Part shown: piece by piece, positions 41,098-49,376 of the stretch
Numbering within the stretch: the first letter of the stretch is position 1
How the letters are laid out: the number at the start of each line of letters is the position of its first letter
Source: Intrasporangiaceae bacterium URHB0013
Lineage (GTDB): Bacteria; Actinomycetota; Actinomycetes; Actinomycetales; Dermatophilaceae
DNA: 64,000 bases
Assembly (NCBI GenBank): GCA_000620545.1
Contig: JIBA01000013.1
Coordinates: 434,001-498,000 of the forward strand
Direction of reading: 5' to 3'
The notes under the pieces: model-generated
Told to the model about the DNA's origin: nothing
Seen by the model: the letters and a program-made list of their open reading frames with translations, nothing else
The model's database searches: none
Made by a program: the position numbers and the translations under genes

Positions 41098-41757
41098 TCA
41101 GTCCTCCTGTCGTGCGCCGGCGCGGTCGAAGATCGCGAGGACCGCCTCGGCCAGCCAGGCGGCATACATCGCGTGGGACCACCCGCACCGGCGCACGAAG
41201 CGGTCGTAGATCTCGGGGGCCGTCACGGTCCAGACGATGTCGATGAACCGCTCGCGGTCGAGCTGCGGTGGGATGCCGTGAGCGGCCTCGAGGGCGTTGA
41301 GCGCGTTCGTGTTGCCGGTACGGCGCTCGCGGTCGATCGTCGCGACGAACTCCTGCAGACCTGCGTCACCTCCCGCGCCCTGGGCGAGGAGGACGCCGAG
41401 CAGCGGTCCGACGCGCTCGTAGATGGTCGCGCACAGCGCGGCATACGCCCGGACGAAGCCCTCACGGTCGGGGGCCGTCGACATGGCGCGGAACTCCGGC
41501 CGGTCCTGCATGGCCACGGGCGCGTCGTCGCCCACGAGGAGGACGTCGTAGACCGCCTTGACGACGGCTGCCTTGCCCCCGACGGCGTTGTAGACGGTCT
41601 GCGCGCTGACGCCGGCGTTCGACGCCAGGGCGCTGACCGACATGGCGTGATAGCCGTCGCGCAGGAGCATCTCCCGGGCCGCCTCGATGATCCGGCGCCG
41701 GGTTGCGAGGGCCGACTCCGCACGCGAGCGATTGTCGTACGCCCGATCTGTTGACAT
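41098..41757 (-). CDS. TetR-family transcriptional repressor
   Basis: 219 residues. The helix-turn-helix is in residues about 15-62 (RRRIIEAAREMLLRDGY, then VSALASNAGVSAQTVYNAVGGKAAVV). The C-terminal ligand domain is helical with no recognised specificity. GAAGGG is 6 nt upstream of ATG 41757. A 25-bp near-perfect palindrome at 41783-41807 overlaps the likely promoter, so it is expected to repress itself and the F420-type gene behind it. Confidence 0.92.
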   Translation of the reverse strand: MSTDRAYDNRSRAESALATRRRIIEAAREMLLRDGYHAMSVSALASNAGVSAQTVYNAVGGKAAVVKAVYDVLLVGDDAPVAMQDRPEFRAMSTAPDREGFVRAYAALCATIYERVGPLLGVLLAQGAGGDAGLQEFVATIDRERRTGNTNALNALEAAHGIPPQLDRERFIDIVWTVTAPEIYDRFVRRCGWSHAMYAAWLAEAVLAIFDRAGARQED

Positions 41758-41782
41758 CGGAGCCCTTCGAAAGCATCATGAG

Positions 41783-41807
41783 TTCGCTGGAACGGCGTTC
41801 TAGCGAA
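41783..41807. promoter_or_regulatory. TetR operator palindrome
   Basis: Half-sites TTCGCTGGAACG (41783-41794) and CGTTCTAGCGAA (41796-41807) around a central G are inverted repeats with one mismatch. The position, 26-50 bp upstream of the tetR start, and the GAACG-G-CGTTC core are typical of TetR operators. Confidence 0.8.
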
Positions 41808-41936
41808 TGGGTGGGGTCCAGGGGTCCCCACCCAGCTGCTGCACCGAGCGGTGGCAGCGTCGACATCGGCGCCTGTCGACCGCACGAGTGTGACACGAAC
41901 GCCACGGCTCCCGCCCCAGAGGGGCTCCGGAGGGGG

Positions 41937-41972
41937 AGCGGGGGGCCGGGCCATGAAGCCCGGCCCCCCGCT
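41937..41972 (-). terminator. Terminator downstream of the ugp operon
   Basis: A perfect 15-bp GC-rich stem (41937-41951 with 41958-41972) and 6-nt loop lies 45 nt beyond the glycerophosphodiesterase stop. The rest of the 210-bp gap to the TetR operator shows nothing else. Confidence 0.8.
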
Positions 41973-42017
41973 ACGGACCGAGCCCCGGCGCCCCGGCGCC
42001 AACCGGCCGCCGCACGC

Positions 42018-42899
42018 TCAGGCGCGAGCCGGGACCAGCACCGACAGGGCGCGATCGGGGTAGTCCGACACGAGGCCGTCGACACCGGCCTCGACCAGCT
42101 CGACCATCCGGTCGGGGTCGTTGACGGTCCACGGCAGCACGGCGAGTCCCGCTCCGTGGGCGCGGTCGACGAAGGCTGCGTCGACGAGCACGTGCTCGGG
42201 CGAGATCACCTGGGCCCCGACGGCAGCGGCGCCGGCGCACACGTCGTCGTGGGACTCCCCCACCGCGACGCTTCCGGTCCAGGGGCTTCCCGGCATCCAC
42301 GTCACCGAGGACTCGACGAGGGCCGAGCGGGTCACGGCGGGCGCCAGCTCGGCCGAGAGCTCGAGCACCGTCCAGTCGAAGGAGTGCATGAAGCTCTGCC
42401 GCTCCAGTCCCGCGTCGTGCACGCTCGCCAGGACACTCTCGAGGAGCTGACGCCGACCGGCGGCCTCCCCCGCGTCGAGCGGGTTGACCTTGAGCTCGAT
42501 CGTCCACCAGACGTCGGGGGCGCGCTCGACCCCGTGGGTGAGGACCTCGTCCAGGGTGGAGATGCGGGCCCCCGGCGACGGGCGCTGGTCCGGGAAGCCG
42601 GCGAGGGTCTGGCTGCCGACGTCCACCGTGCGCAGCTGCTCCAGGGTCAGGTCGGCGACCCGGGCACCCACGAGGTCCGGACCGGTCGAGCGGCACTTCA
42701 GCGGCAGCAGCACCGGGTCGTGCCAGACGACGACCTCGCCGTCGGCCGTGAGTCGGACGTCGAGCTCGACGCCCGTCACACCGGCGTCGTAGGCGGCAGC
42801 GAAGCTCGCCAGCGTGTTCTCGACGACGAGCCCCTTGGCCCCGCGATGCCCCTCGACGTCGAACCGGCCCGAGGCCCAGGGGCCGGGGCGTGAGGACAT
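42018..42899 (-). CDS. ugpQ: Glycerophosphodiester phosphodiesterase
   Basis: 293 residues from ATG 42899. GDPD-family TIM barrel with the catalytic motif FDVEGHRGAKGLVVENT (His, Arg, Glu), the metal-binding GVELDVRLTADGEVVVWHDP, and the later TIELKVNP Glu/Lys. No signal peptide, so cytoplasmic. It hydrolyses glycerophosphodiesters to glycerol-3-phosphate and an alcohol. It starts one base after the ABC ATPase stop and completes a ugpA-E-B-C-Q arrangement, which is the main reason to infer glycerol-3-phosphate/glycerophosphodiester uptake for the transporter. Confidence 0.9.
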   Translation of the reverse strand: MSSRPGPWASGRFDVEGHRGAKGLVVENTLASFAAAYDAGVTGVELDVRLTADGEVVVWHDPVLLPLKCRSTGPDLVGARVADLTLEQLRTVDVGSQTLAGFPDQRPSPGARISTLDEVLTHGVERAPDVWWTIELKVNPLDAGEAAGRRQLLESVLASVHDAGLERQSFMHSFDWTVLELSAELAPAVTRSALVESSVTWMPGSPWTGSVAVGESHDDVCAGAAAVGAQVISPEHVLVDAAFVDRAHGAGLAVLPWTVNDPDRMVELVEAGVDGLVSDYPDRALSVLVPARA

Positions 42900-42900
42900 G

Positions 42901-44013
42901 TCAGGCCTCGATCCGCTCGCCGGACGCTGCGTCGAAGAGATGCACCTCGCCGCGGTTGGGCTCGACGTGCACGGTGTCGCCGACAGCCAGGTGGGTGCGC
43001 TTGTCAAGACGGACCGTGACACGGTCCGCGTCGTCGTCGGCGCCGACCGGGCGACCGTAGACGAACGACTCCGAGCCGAGCGACTCGACGAGCTCGACGT
43101 TGAGCGCGAGGGCGGTGGTGCCGGAGTCCCCTGCGCCGCTCCGGGCCGGCGTCTCGACGACGTGCCACGACTCGGGACGCAGCCCGACGACCACCTTCTC
43201 CCCCGCGCGACCGGCGACCGAGCGGTCGAGCGGCACGGAGACCCCGTGGACACGGGCGACGCCCTCGCGCACGTCGGACTCGACGAGCGTGATGGCCGGC
43301 GAGCCGATGAACGCCGCCACGAAGGTGTTGACCGGGTGGTCGTACAGCCGCTCCGGTGTGTCGACCTGCTGGAGCTTCCCGTCGCGCAGCACGGCGACCC
43401 GGTGCCCCATCGTCATCGCCTCGACCTGGTCGTGGGTGACGTAGACGGTGGTGATGCCGAGCCGGCGCTGCAGTCCCGCGATCTGCGAACGGGTGGACAC
43501 GCGCAGCTTGGCGTCGAGGTTGGACAGCGGCTCGTCCATGCAGAACACCTTGGGGTTGCGCACGATGGCGCGACCCATGGCGACGCGCTGCCGTTGACCG
43601 CCGGACATCTGGCCGGGCTTGCGGTCGAGCAGGGGCTCGAGCTCGAGGATCTTGGCGGCCTCGGCCACCCGCTGCCTCGTCTCGGACCTGCTCACCTTCG
43701 CGTTGTCGAGCGCGAAGGCCATGTTCTGGGCCGCCGACATGTTCGGGTAGAGCGCATAGCTCTGGAACACCATGGCGATGTCGCGGTCCCGCGGTCGCAC
43801 GCCCTTCTGGTCGTGGCCGTCGACGAGGATGCGACCGCCGTCGACCGGCTCGAGGCCTGCCAGCATCCGCAGGGTCGTCGACTTGCCGCAGCCCGAGGGG
43901 CCCACGAGGACGAGGAACTCACCGTCGGCGATGTCGAGCGTGATGCCGTCGACCGCCGGGGCGTCTTCCTTGGAGAACCGACGAGTGGCCTCGTCGAAGT
44001 ACACGGTTGCCAT
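42901..44013 (-). CDS. ugpC: ABC importer ATP-binding subunit (UgpC/MsmX/MalK type)
   Basis: 370 residues from ATG 44013; AGAGG is 6 nt upstream. Walker A VGPSGCGKSTTL (about 36), Q-loop FQSYALYPNMS, signature MSGGQRQRVAMGRAI, Walker B FCMDEPLSNLD and a C-terminal OB-type regulatory domain of the CUT1 family. CUT1 ATPases can serve several sugar transporters, so it may also energise importers encoded elsewhere. A hairpin separates it from ugpB. Confidence 0.94.
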   Translation of the reverse strand: MATVYFDEATRRFSKEDAPAVDGITLDIADGEFLVLVGPSGCGKSTTLRMLAGLEPVDGGRILVDGHDQKGVRPRDRDIAMVFQSYALYPNMSAAQNMAFALDNAKVSRSETRQRVAEAAKILELEPLLDRKPGQMSGGQRQRVAMGRAIVRNPKVFCMDEPLSNLDAKLRVSTRSQIAGLQRRLGITTVYVTHDQVEAMTMGHRVAVLRDGKLQQVDTPERLYDHPVNTFVAAFIGSPAITLVESDVREGVARVHGVSVPLDRSVAGRAGEKVVVGLRPESWHVVETPARSGAGDSGTTALALNVELVESLGSESFVYGRPVGADDDADRVTVRLDKRTHLAVGDTVHVEPNRGEVHLFDAASGERIEA

Positions 44014-44050
44014 GGATGGCCTCTCGGTCGTTCGTGGTCTGGTGCGGCAC

Positions 44051-44082
44051 CCGCCGGGCTCCCACGGGAGGGAGCCCGGCGG
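44051..44082 (-). terminator. Intercistronic hairpin between ugpB and ugpC
   Basis: A perfect 13-bp stem (44051-44063 with 44070-44082), loop ACGGGA. Placed directly after the binding-protein gene, it could protect or partially terminate the message so that UgpB is made in excess. A GGCATAC copy (44081-44087) abuts the stem. Confidence 0.65.
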
Positions 44083-44120
44083 CATACGCCATCGGTCTCG
44101 GGCCGGCTGACGGACGGCCG

Positions 44121-45422
44121 TCAGGCGCCGAGCTTGCCCTTGATCTGCGAGTCGAAGACCTGCTGGCTCTCGGCGTCGAGGGCCTTGAAGACGGTCGCGA
44201 CGTCCTGGCCCTGGACGATCTGGTCCAGGCCCTTGCCGATGCGGGCGCCGCCACCGGGGAGGAGCACGCGCACGTTGTCCTGCGACCGCGTCTTGGGCAG
44301 CTGCTCGATCGCCGTCTTGGCGTTCGGGTTCTTCTCGAGGAACGCCTTCTCCTCGGGCAGGCCCACGGCCGACTTGCGCACGGGCATGTAGCCCGTGGCC
44401 TGCGTGAACGTCACCGTGTTCTGCGCGTTCGTGAGGAACTCGATGAACTTCAGCGCGTTCTTCTTGCGGTCGTCGGAGATGTTCGCCGGGACGCCGACGC
44501 CCGCGCCGCCGGTCGGGCAGTTGCCGTCACCGGGCAGGAACGCCGTGCCCACCGGGAACTTGGCATCCTTGGCCACACCGCCCAGCGAGCCGGTCGACAT
44601 CATGCTGCAGCCGACGATGCCGGCCGTGAAGTCGGGGGCCGGGTCCTTGGACAGCTTGAGGTAGCCGTCCTTGGCGAGGTTCTGCAGGTAGGTGCCCGCC
44701 TCGACGGTGTTGGGGTCGGAGAAGGTCGGCGTCCACTCCTTGGAGTACGCACCGCCGTAGCCCCACACCATGTTCTGGAACACCCAGTCGAGGTAGTTCG
44801 AGCCGTCGGGCAGCTCCATGACGATCTTGTCGGAGCCGGCGGCCGCCTTGAGCTTCGGCGCCCACGTGAGGAACTCGTCCCAGTCCTTCGGGCCGCGGTC
44901 CTCGAGACCGGCAGCCTTCCAGAGGTCCTTGTTGTAGTAGAAGAGCGGCGTCGACCGCGAGAACGGCAGGGCGTAGTGCTTCTCGTCGAGGTTGTAGTCG
45001 TTGTAGAGCGCGTCGACGTAGTCGCTCGTGTCGATCTTCGCCGTCGAGAGCAGCTCGTCGAGCGGGCTGAGCTGCTTGTTGAGCGCGAAGTTGAACCACG
45101 TGACGTCGGAGACGACGACGACGTCGGGCAGCTGCCCACCGGCGAGGGAGGCGTTGAACTTCTGCGCGACCTCCTCGTAGTTCTTGCCGGCGTCGACGAG
45201 CTTGACCTTGAGACCCGAGTTGGCCACCTCGAAGGCCTTGATGATCTGCTGCTCGACCGGCTTGCTGTTGCCCGGGTGGTTGCTCCAGAACTCGATGGTG
45301 TTGCTCGAGCCGCCCCCGCTGCCCGTCGACGGCGCCGTGCCGGTGCCGGCGCAGGCCGCGAGACCGGCGACGCCGGCGGCTCCGGCGAGGCCGAGGAAAC
45401 CGCGGCGTGAGAACTCGTTCAT
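44121..45422 (-). CDS. ugpB: ABC importer solute-binding lipoprotein (UgpB-like)
   Basis: 433 residues. The N-terminus NEFSRRGFLGLAGAAGVAG ending LAACA is a twin-arginine signal with a lipobox, so it is an exported folded lipoprotein. The mature part is a family-1 extracellular solute-binding protein: NTIEFWSNHPGNSK, LPDVVVVSDVTWFN, PLFYYNKDLWKAAGLE. Glycerol-3-phosphate or glycerophosphodiesters are favoured by the neighbouring phosphodiesterase; a sugar substrate cannot be excluded. Confidence 0.9.
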   Translation of the reverse strand: MNEFSRRGFLGLAGAAGVAGLAACAGTGTAPSTGSGGGSSNTIEFWSNHPGNSKPVEQQIIKAFEVANSGLKVKLVDAGKNYEEVAQKFNASLAGGQLPDVVVVSDVTWFNFALNKQLSPLDELLSTAKIDTSDYVDALYNDYNLDEKHYALPFSRSTPLFYYNKDLWKAAGLEDRGPKDWDEFLTWAPKLKAAAGSDKIVMELPDGSNYLDWVFQNMVWGYGGAYSKEWTPTFSDPNTVEAGTYLQNLAKDGYLKLSKDPAPDFTAGIVGCSMMSTGSLGGVAKDAKFPVGTAFLPGDGNCPTGGAGVGVPANISDDRKKNALKFIEFLTNAQNTVTFTQATGYMPVRKSAVGLPEEKAFLEKNPNAKTAIEQLPKTRSQDNVRVLLPGGGARIGKGLDQIVQGQDVATVFKALDAESQQVFDSQIKGKLGA

Positions 45423-45493
45423 GGATGGTGCCTTTCCCTGTGGTGGTGGGTTGAGGTCGAACGGATGTGCATCGGTGGGCGGCGGTGGGAGGT

Positions 45494-46426
45494 TCAGCTC
45501 TTGACCGCACCGGCCGTGAGGCCCTTGATCATCTGTCGCTGGAGGAAGAGGAACAGCACGAGGATCGGCAGCATCGCCAGCACCGTGCCCGCCATGACAG
45601 GACCCCAGTTCGTGACGCCGTCGTTGTTCTGCAGGAACGTCAGACCGACGGGCAGGGTGGCCGTCGACTCGTCGTCGGACATGAGGAACGGCCAGAGGTA
45701 CTCGTTCCACTCGCTGACGACCGTGATGAGGGCGAACGCCACCAACGTCGGCCACGACATCGGCATGACCACACGCCACAGCAGCTTCATCGGCCCTGCG
45801 CCGTCGAGACGGGCGGCCTCGATGATCTCGCCCGGCAGGTTGAGGAACTGGTTGCGCATGAGGAAGGTGCCGAAGGCGACGCCGGCCAGCGGGATGATGA
45901 TGCCCTGGTAGGTGTTGCGCCAGCCGAGCTGGGCGACGAGGGCGTAGTTGCTGATGACGGTGATCTGGTTGGGCACCATGAGCGCCGCGATGACGACGAT
46001 GAAGACGATCGAGCGTCCCGGGAAGCGCATCAACGACAAGGCGTACGCGCTGAGGACACCGAGGATGATCTTCGCCAGCGACGTGGCCGCGGTGATGATC
46101 ACCGAGTTGCGGACGTAGTCGGAGAACGGGATGCGGGTCGTCAGCTCGCTGTAGTTCTGGCCCGTCGCCGGCTCCGGCCACCACTGCGCCGGTCGGACGT
46201 AGATGTCGCCGCGCTCCTTGAACGAGGTGACGAGGATCCAGAAGAGCGGGACCGCGACGACGAGCAGCACGAGAACCATGCCGACGTATCCCGCTGCGGT
46301 CCAGACCGGTCCACGGTTGTGCGTCGAGGCCTCGACGTTGTGCGCCGCGCGTCGACGCCGCCGGCGGTCGGCGGCCGGCGGGGTCTTCTCCTCGTCGACC
46401 GTCCCGACGATGGTGGACGTGCTCAT
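45494..46426 (-). CDS. ugpE: ABC importer permease (UgpE-like)
   Basis: 310 residues with about six membrane helices after a basic Arg-rich N-terminus. The EAA loop that docks on the ATPase is EIIEAARLDGAGPMKLLWRV. It starts within the last codons of ugpA (ATGA overlap) and is followed by ugpB after 71 nt. Confidence 0.92.
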   Translation of the reverse strand: MSTSTIVGTVDEEKTPPAADRRRRRRAAHNVEASTHNRGPVWTAAGYVGMVLVLLVVAVPLFWILVTSFKERGDIYVRPAQWWPEPATGQNYSELTTRIPFSDYVRNSVIITAATSLAKIILGVLSAYALSLMRFPGRSIVFIVVIAALMVPNQITVISNYALVAQLGWRNTYQGIIIPLAGVAFGTFLMRNQFLNLPGEIIEAARLDGAGPMKLLWRVVMPMSWPTLVAFALITVVSEWNEYLWPFLMSDDESTATLPVGLTFLQNNDGVTNWGPVMAGTVLAMLPILVLFLFLQRQMIKGLTAGAVKS

Positions 46427-47385
46427 GCCTTCTTCCCCCTGTCCATGAAGCGCACCTGGACCACGGTGACGGCGAGCAGGATGACGAACATGACGGTGGC
46501 GACCATGGCTCCGTAGCCGGCGCGCTGGTTGACGAACGTCTCCTGGTAGACCTGGTAGACGAGGGTGGACGTGGCGTTGCCCTGCGGTCCACCGCGGGTC
46601 ATCACGTTGATGATGTCGAAGACCTGAACCGAGCTGAGCAGCACCGTGATCGACAGGAAGAACGTCGTCGGGCGCAGCTGCGGCATGAGGACCCGGCGGA
46701 AGCGGGTCCAGGCGGAGGCTCCGTCGATCTCGGCCGCCTCGTCGAGGTCGGCGCGCCTGCCCTGCAAGGCGGCGAGGTAGATGACGAACGTGTAGCCGAT
46801 GTTCTTCCAGATGTAGGTCACGGTGACCATGAAGAGTGCCCAGCCCGGCTCCTGGTAGAAGTCCGGCACCCCGACCCCGACCCGGACCAGCAGGTCGCGG
46901 ATCAGGCCGTAGTTGGGGTCGAAGACGAACTGGAAGGCGATGCCGATCGCGGCGCCCGAGATGACGAACGGCGCGAACACGGCCGAGCGGACGAGGTTGC
47001 GGCCCCTGAGCTTCTGGTCGAGCAGCAGTGCGAGTCCGAGCCCGACGGCCATCGAGATGCCGACGGTGGCGATCGTGAAGACCAGCGTGTTGCGCACGAT
47101 GATCCTCGTGTCGTCACGCCCGAACCACTCGACGTAGTTCGACAGACCCACGGGGTTGGCGATGGGCGAGGAGATGTTCCAGTCGGTGAACGACAGCCTG
47201 ATGTTGTCGAGCAGCGGGCGGTACGTGAAGACGATGAGCAGCACGAGGTTGGGCAGCAGCAGGAGCGCCGCGAGCGACCACTCCCAGGCCCGTCCGCTCG
47301 ACCGCCTCGGGGGTGGCCCCACCTGGGCCGGGGGTCCCCCGGATCCGGGCGTGGCACTGCGGGATTCGGTCACCGATGACTGCAC
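46423..47385 (-). CDS. ugpA: ABC importer permease (UgpA-like)
   Basis: 320 residues from GTG 47385, six membrane helices; the EAA loop reads DLDEAAEIDGASAWTRFRRV. The GTG follows TAGGTT (47392-47397) by 6 nt, so the operon mRNA is predicted to be leaderless. First gene of ugpA-E-B-C-Q. Confidence 0.92.
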   Translation of the reverse strand: MQSSVTESRSATPGSGGPPAQVGPPPRRSSGRAWEWSLAALLLLPNLVLLIVFTYRPLLDNIRLSFTDWNISSPIANPVGLSNYVEWFGRDDTRIIVRNTLVFTIATVGISMAVGLGLALLLDQKLRGRNLVRSAVFAPFVISGAAIGIAFQFVFDPNYGLIRDLLVRVGVGVPDFYQEPGWALFMVTVTYIWKNIGYTFVIYLAALQGRRADLDEAAEIDGASAWTRFRRVLMPQLRPTTFFLSITVLLSSVQVFDIINVMTRGGPQGNATSTLVYQVYQETFVNQRAGYGAMVATVMFVILLAVTVVQVRFMDRGKKA

Positions 47386-47391
47386 CCGGCC

Positions 47392-47449
47392 AACCTAGCC
47401 GCGCCGGTGCACGGAATGCGGCTTTGGGGCGTCACGCGTTCGACGCGTG
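47392..47449 (-). promoter_or_regulatory. ugp operon promoter with upstream palindrome
   Basis: Minus-strand TAGGTT (47392-47397) is the -10, 6 nt before the ugpA GTG. About 36 bp further upstream is CACGCGT-TCG-ACGCGTG (47433-47449), a perfect palindrome with 7-bp arms. It lies upstream of the expected -35, so it could bind an activator or a LacI-type regulator; the -35 itself is weak. Confidence 0.5.
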
Positions 47450-47646
47450 TCTGAACTCCTGTCGTGCCAGGTGCGCACGACGGGCAACCGGGGCGGACGA
47501 CCCGTCGACGACCCTGGCGGGCGAGCTGATGGGCGCAGCTGCTGCAGGCACTGCTCCACGTCGTGGAGGGCGGTCCTCACACCGGCCGCTTCTCGCCCGC
47601 TGTCACGGGCAGCGCGATCCGGTTGTCCGAGACGAGGAAACGCGAA
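47450..47646. other. Intergenic stretch without recognised genes
   Basis: The 320-bp gap between ugpA and rpsA contains the ugp promoter and palindrome on the left and the rpsA terminator on the right. The middle part shows no convincing reading frame, RNA gene or repeat. Confidence 0.5.
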
Positions 47647-47677
47647 AGAGCCCCGGACCCAAGGGGTCCGGGGCTCT
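47647..47677 (-). terminator. rpsA terminator
   Basis: A perfect 14-bp stem (47647-47660 with 47664-47677) with a 3-nt loop, 29 nt beyond the rpsA stop; on the minus strand it is followed by a T-rich stretch (TTTCGCGTTTCC), close to a classical intrinsic terminator. Confidence 0.85.
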
Positions 47678-47705
47678 CTCAGGCATCAGCTCCGAGCAGT
47701 GACGC

Positions 47706-49217
47706 TCAGTTGCCGGTCAGCTTCTCGCGAAGCGCGGCGAGCGCCTCGTCCGAGGCCAGGGTGCCCTCGACCGGAGCCGGGGCGTTGCGCGGGGCGCGCT
47801 CGCCGCGGTCGGCATCGTCGGCCTCGGCGACGTCACCGGTCGCGGACGAGTACGACGTCGCGGAACCGGCATTGGCCGCAGCCTCGGCGTCGGCCTTCGT
47901 CGCGGCGTCGACCTGGGCCTTGTGGGCCTCCCAACGGGCGTGGGCGTCGGCGTACTGACGCTCCCACTTCTCGCGCTGGGAGTCGAAGCCCTCGAGCCAC
48001 TCGTTCGTCTCCGGGTCGAAGCCCTCGGGGTACTTGTAGTTGCCCTGCTCGTCGTACTCGGCAGCCATGCCGTAGAGGGTCGGGTCGAACTCCGACGCCG
48101 CGACGGCCTGGTCGTTGGCCTGCTTGAGCGACAGCGAGATGCGACGACGCTCGAGGTCGATGTCGATGACCTTGACGAAGATCTCGTCGCCGACGTTGAC
48201 GACCTGCTCGGGCAGCTCCACGTGGCGCTCGGCCAGCTCGGAGATGTGCACCAGGCCCTCGATGCCGTCCTCGACGCGCACGAACGCGCCGAAGGGGACG
48301 AGCTTGGTGACCTTGCCGGGGACGACCTGACCGATGGCGTGCGTGCGAGCGAAGTGCTGCCACGGGTCCTCCTGCGTCGCCTTCAGCGACAGGGAGACAC
48401 GCTCACGGTCCATGTCGACGTCGAGCACCTCGACGGTGACCTCGGTGCCGACCTCGACGACCTCGGACGGGTGGTCGATGTGCTTCCACGAGAGCTCGGA
48501 GACGTGGACGAGACCGTCGACGCCGCCGAGGTCCACGAAGGCACCGAAGTTGACGATGGAGGACACGACGCCGGAACGGACCTGGCCCTTCTGGAGCTCC
48601 TTGAGGAACGTCGTGCGCACCTCGGACTGCGTCTGCTCGAGCCACGCACGGCGCGACAGGACCACGTTGTTGCGGTTCTTGTCGAGCTCGATGATCTTGG
48701 CCTCGATCTCCTTGCCGACGTACGGCTGGAGGTCGCGGACACGACGCATCTCGACGAGCGAGGCGGGGAGGAAGCCGCGGAGGCCGATGTCGAGGATGAG
48801 ACCACCCTTGACGACCTCGATGACGGTGCCGGTGACGACGCCGTCCTCTTCCTTGACCTTCTCGATCGTGCCCCAGGCGCGCTCGTACTGGGCGCGCTTC
48901 TTGGACAGGATCAGACGGCCTTCCTTGTCCTCCTTCTGGAGGACGAGGGCCTCGACCTCGTCACCGACCTTGACGATCTCGCCCGGGTCGACGTCGTGCT
49001 TGATGGACAGCTCGCGCGAGGGGATGACGCCCTCGGTCTTGTAGCCGATGTCGAGCAGGACCTCGTCCCGGTCGACCTTGACGATGCGACCCTCGACGAT
49101 GTCGCCGTCGTTGAAGTCCTTGATGGTGGCGTCGATCGCCGCAAGGATGTCTTCCTGAGAGCCGATGTCGTTGATGGCAATCTCAGGCGCGGTCTTCTCG
49201 ACCGTGTTGGCAGTCAT
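47706..49217 (-). CDS. rpsA: 30S ribosomal protein S1
   Basis: 503 residues from ATG 49217. Four S1 RNA-binding repeats are visible (starting near GDIVEGRIVKVDRDEVLLDI, GVVTGTVIEVVKGGLILDI, GQVRSGVVSSIVNFGAFVDL and GQVVPGKVTKLVPFGAFVRV), the typical actinobacterial number, followed by a tail with YPEGFDPETNEWLEGFD and an Ala-rich acidic end. Its own sigma-70-like promoter and terminator indicate monocistronic expression. Confidence 0.98.
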   Translation of the reverse strand: MTANTVEKTAPEIAINDIGSQEDILAAIDATIKDFNDGDIVEGRIVKVDRDEVLLDIGYKTEGVIPSRELSIKHDVDPGEIVKVGDEVEALVLQKEDKEGRLILSKKRAQYERAWGTIEKVKEEDGVVTGTVIEVVKGGLILDIGLRGFLPASLVEMRRVRDLQPYVGKEIEAKIIELDKNRNNVVLSRRAWLEQTQSEVRTTFLKELQKGQVRSGVVSSIVNFGAFVDLGGVDGLVHVSELSWKHIDHPSEVVEVGTEVTVEVLDVDMDRERVSLSLKATQEDPWQHFARTHAIGQVVPGKVTKLVPFGAFVRVEDGIEGLVHISELAERHVELPEQVVNVGDEIFVKVIDIDLERRRISLSLKQANDQAVAASEFDPTLYGMAAEYDEQGNYKYPEGFDPETNEWLEGFDSQREKWERQYADAHARWEAHKAQVDAATKADAEAAANAGSATSYSSATGDVAEADDADRGERAPRNAPAPVEGTLASDEALAALREKLTGN

Positions 49218-49371
49218 GTAGTAGGAACTCCGATTGTGGACAGTTAGATTGGGGACCTCGGTCGGCGGACCTGGCGGTCCGACCCCCGATGCCTTGTGGA
49301 CAGGTGCAACATTGATCGTGCGCACACGGATGTGCACGGCAATCCTATCCGCGCTGCCAGCACCCGGTCAA
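49218..49371 (-). promoter_or_regulatory. rpsA promoter and structured leader
   Basis: On the minus strand TTGACC (49366-49371), 18 nt and TAGGAT (49342-49347) form the strongest consensus promoter in the window. The predicted leader of about 118 nt includes inverted repeats around 49250-49275 and an imperfect SD (GGAG, 10 nt from the ATG). A long leader fits S1 autoregulation, which is known in other bacteria but only inferred here. Confidence 0.7.
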
Positions 49372-49376
49372 AAGAG

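Noticed and set aside
42900-43253. 118-residue N-terminal extension of the phosphodiesterase
   Set aside because: It lies inside ugpC in another frame; ATG 42899 directly after the ugpC stop gives the family-typical start.
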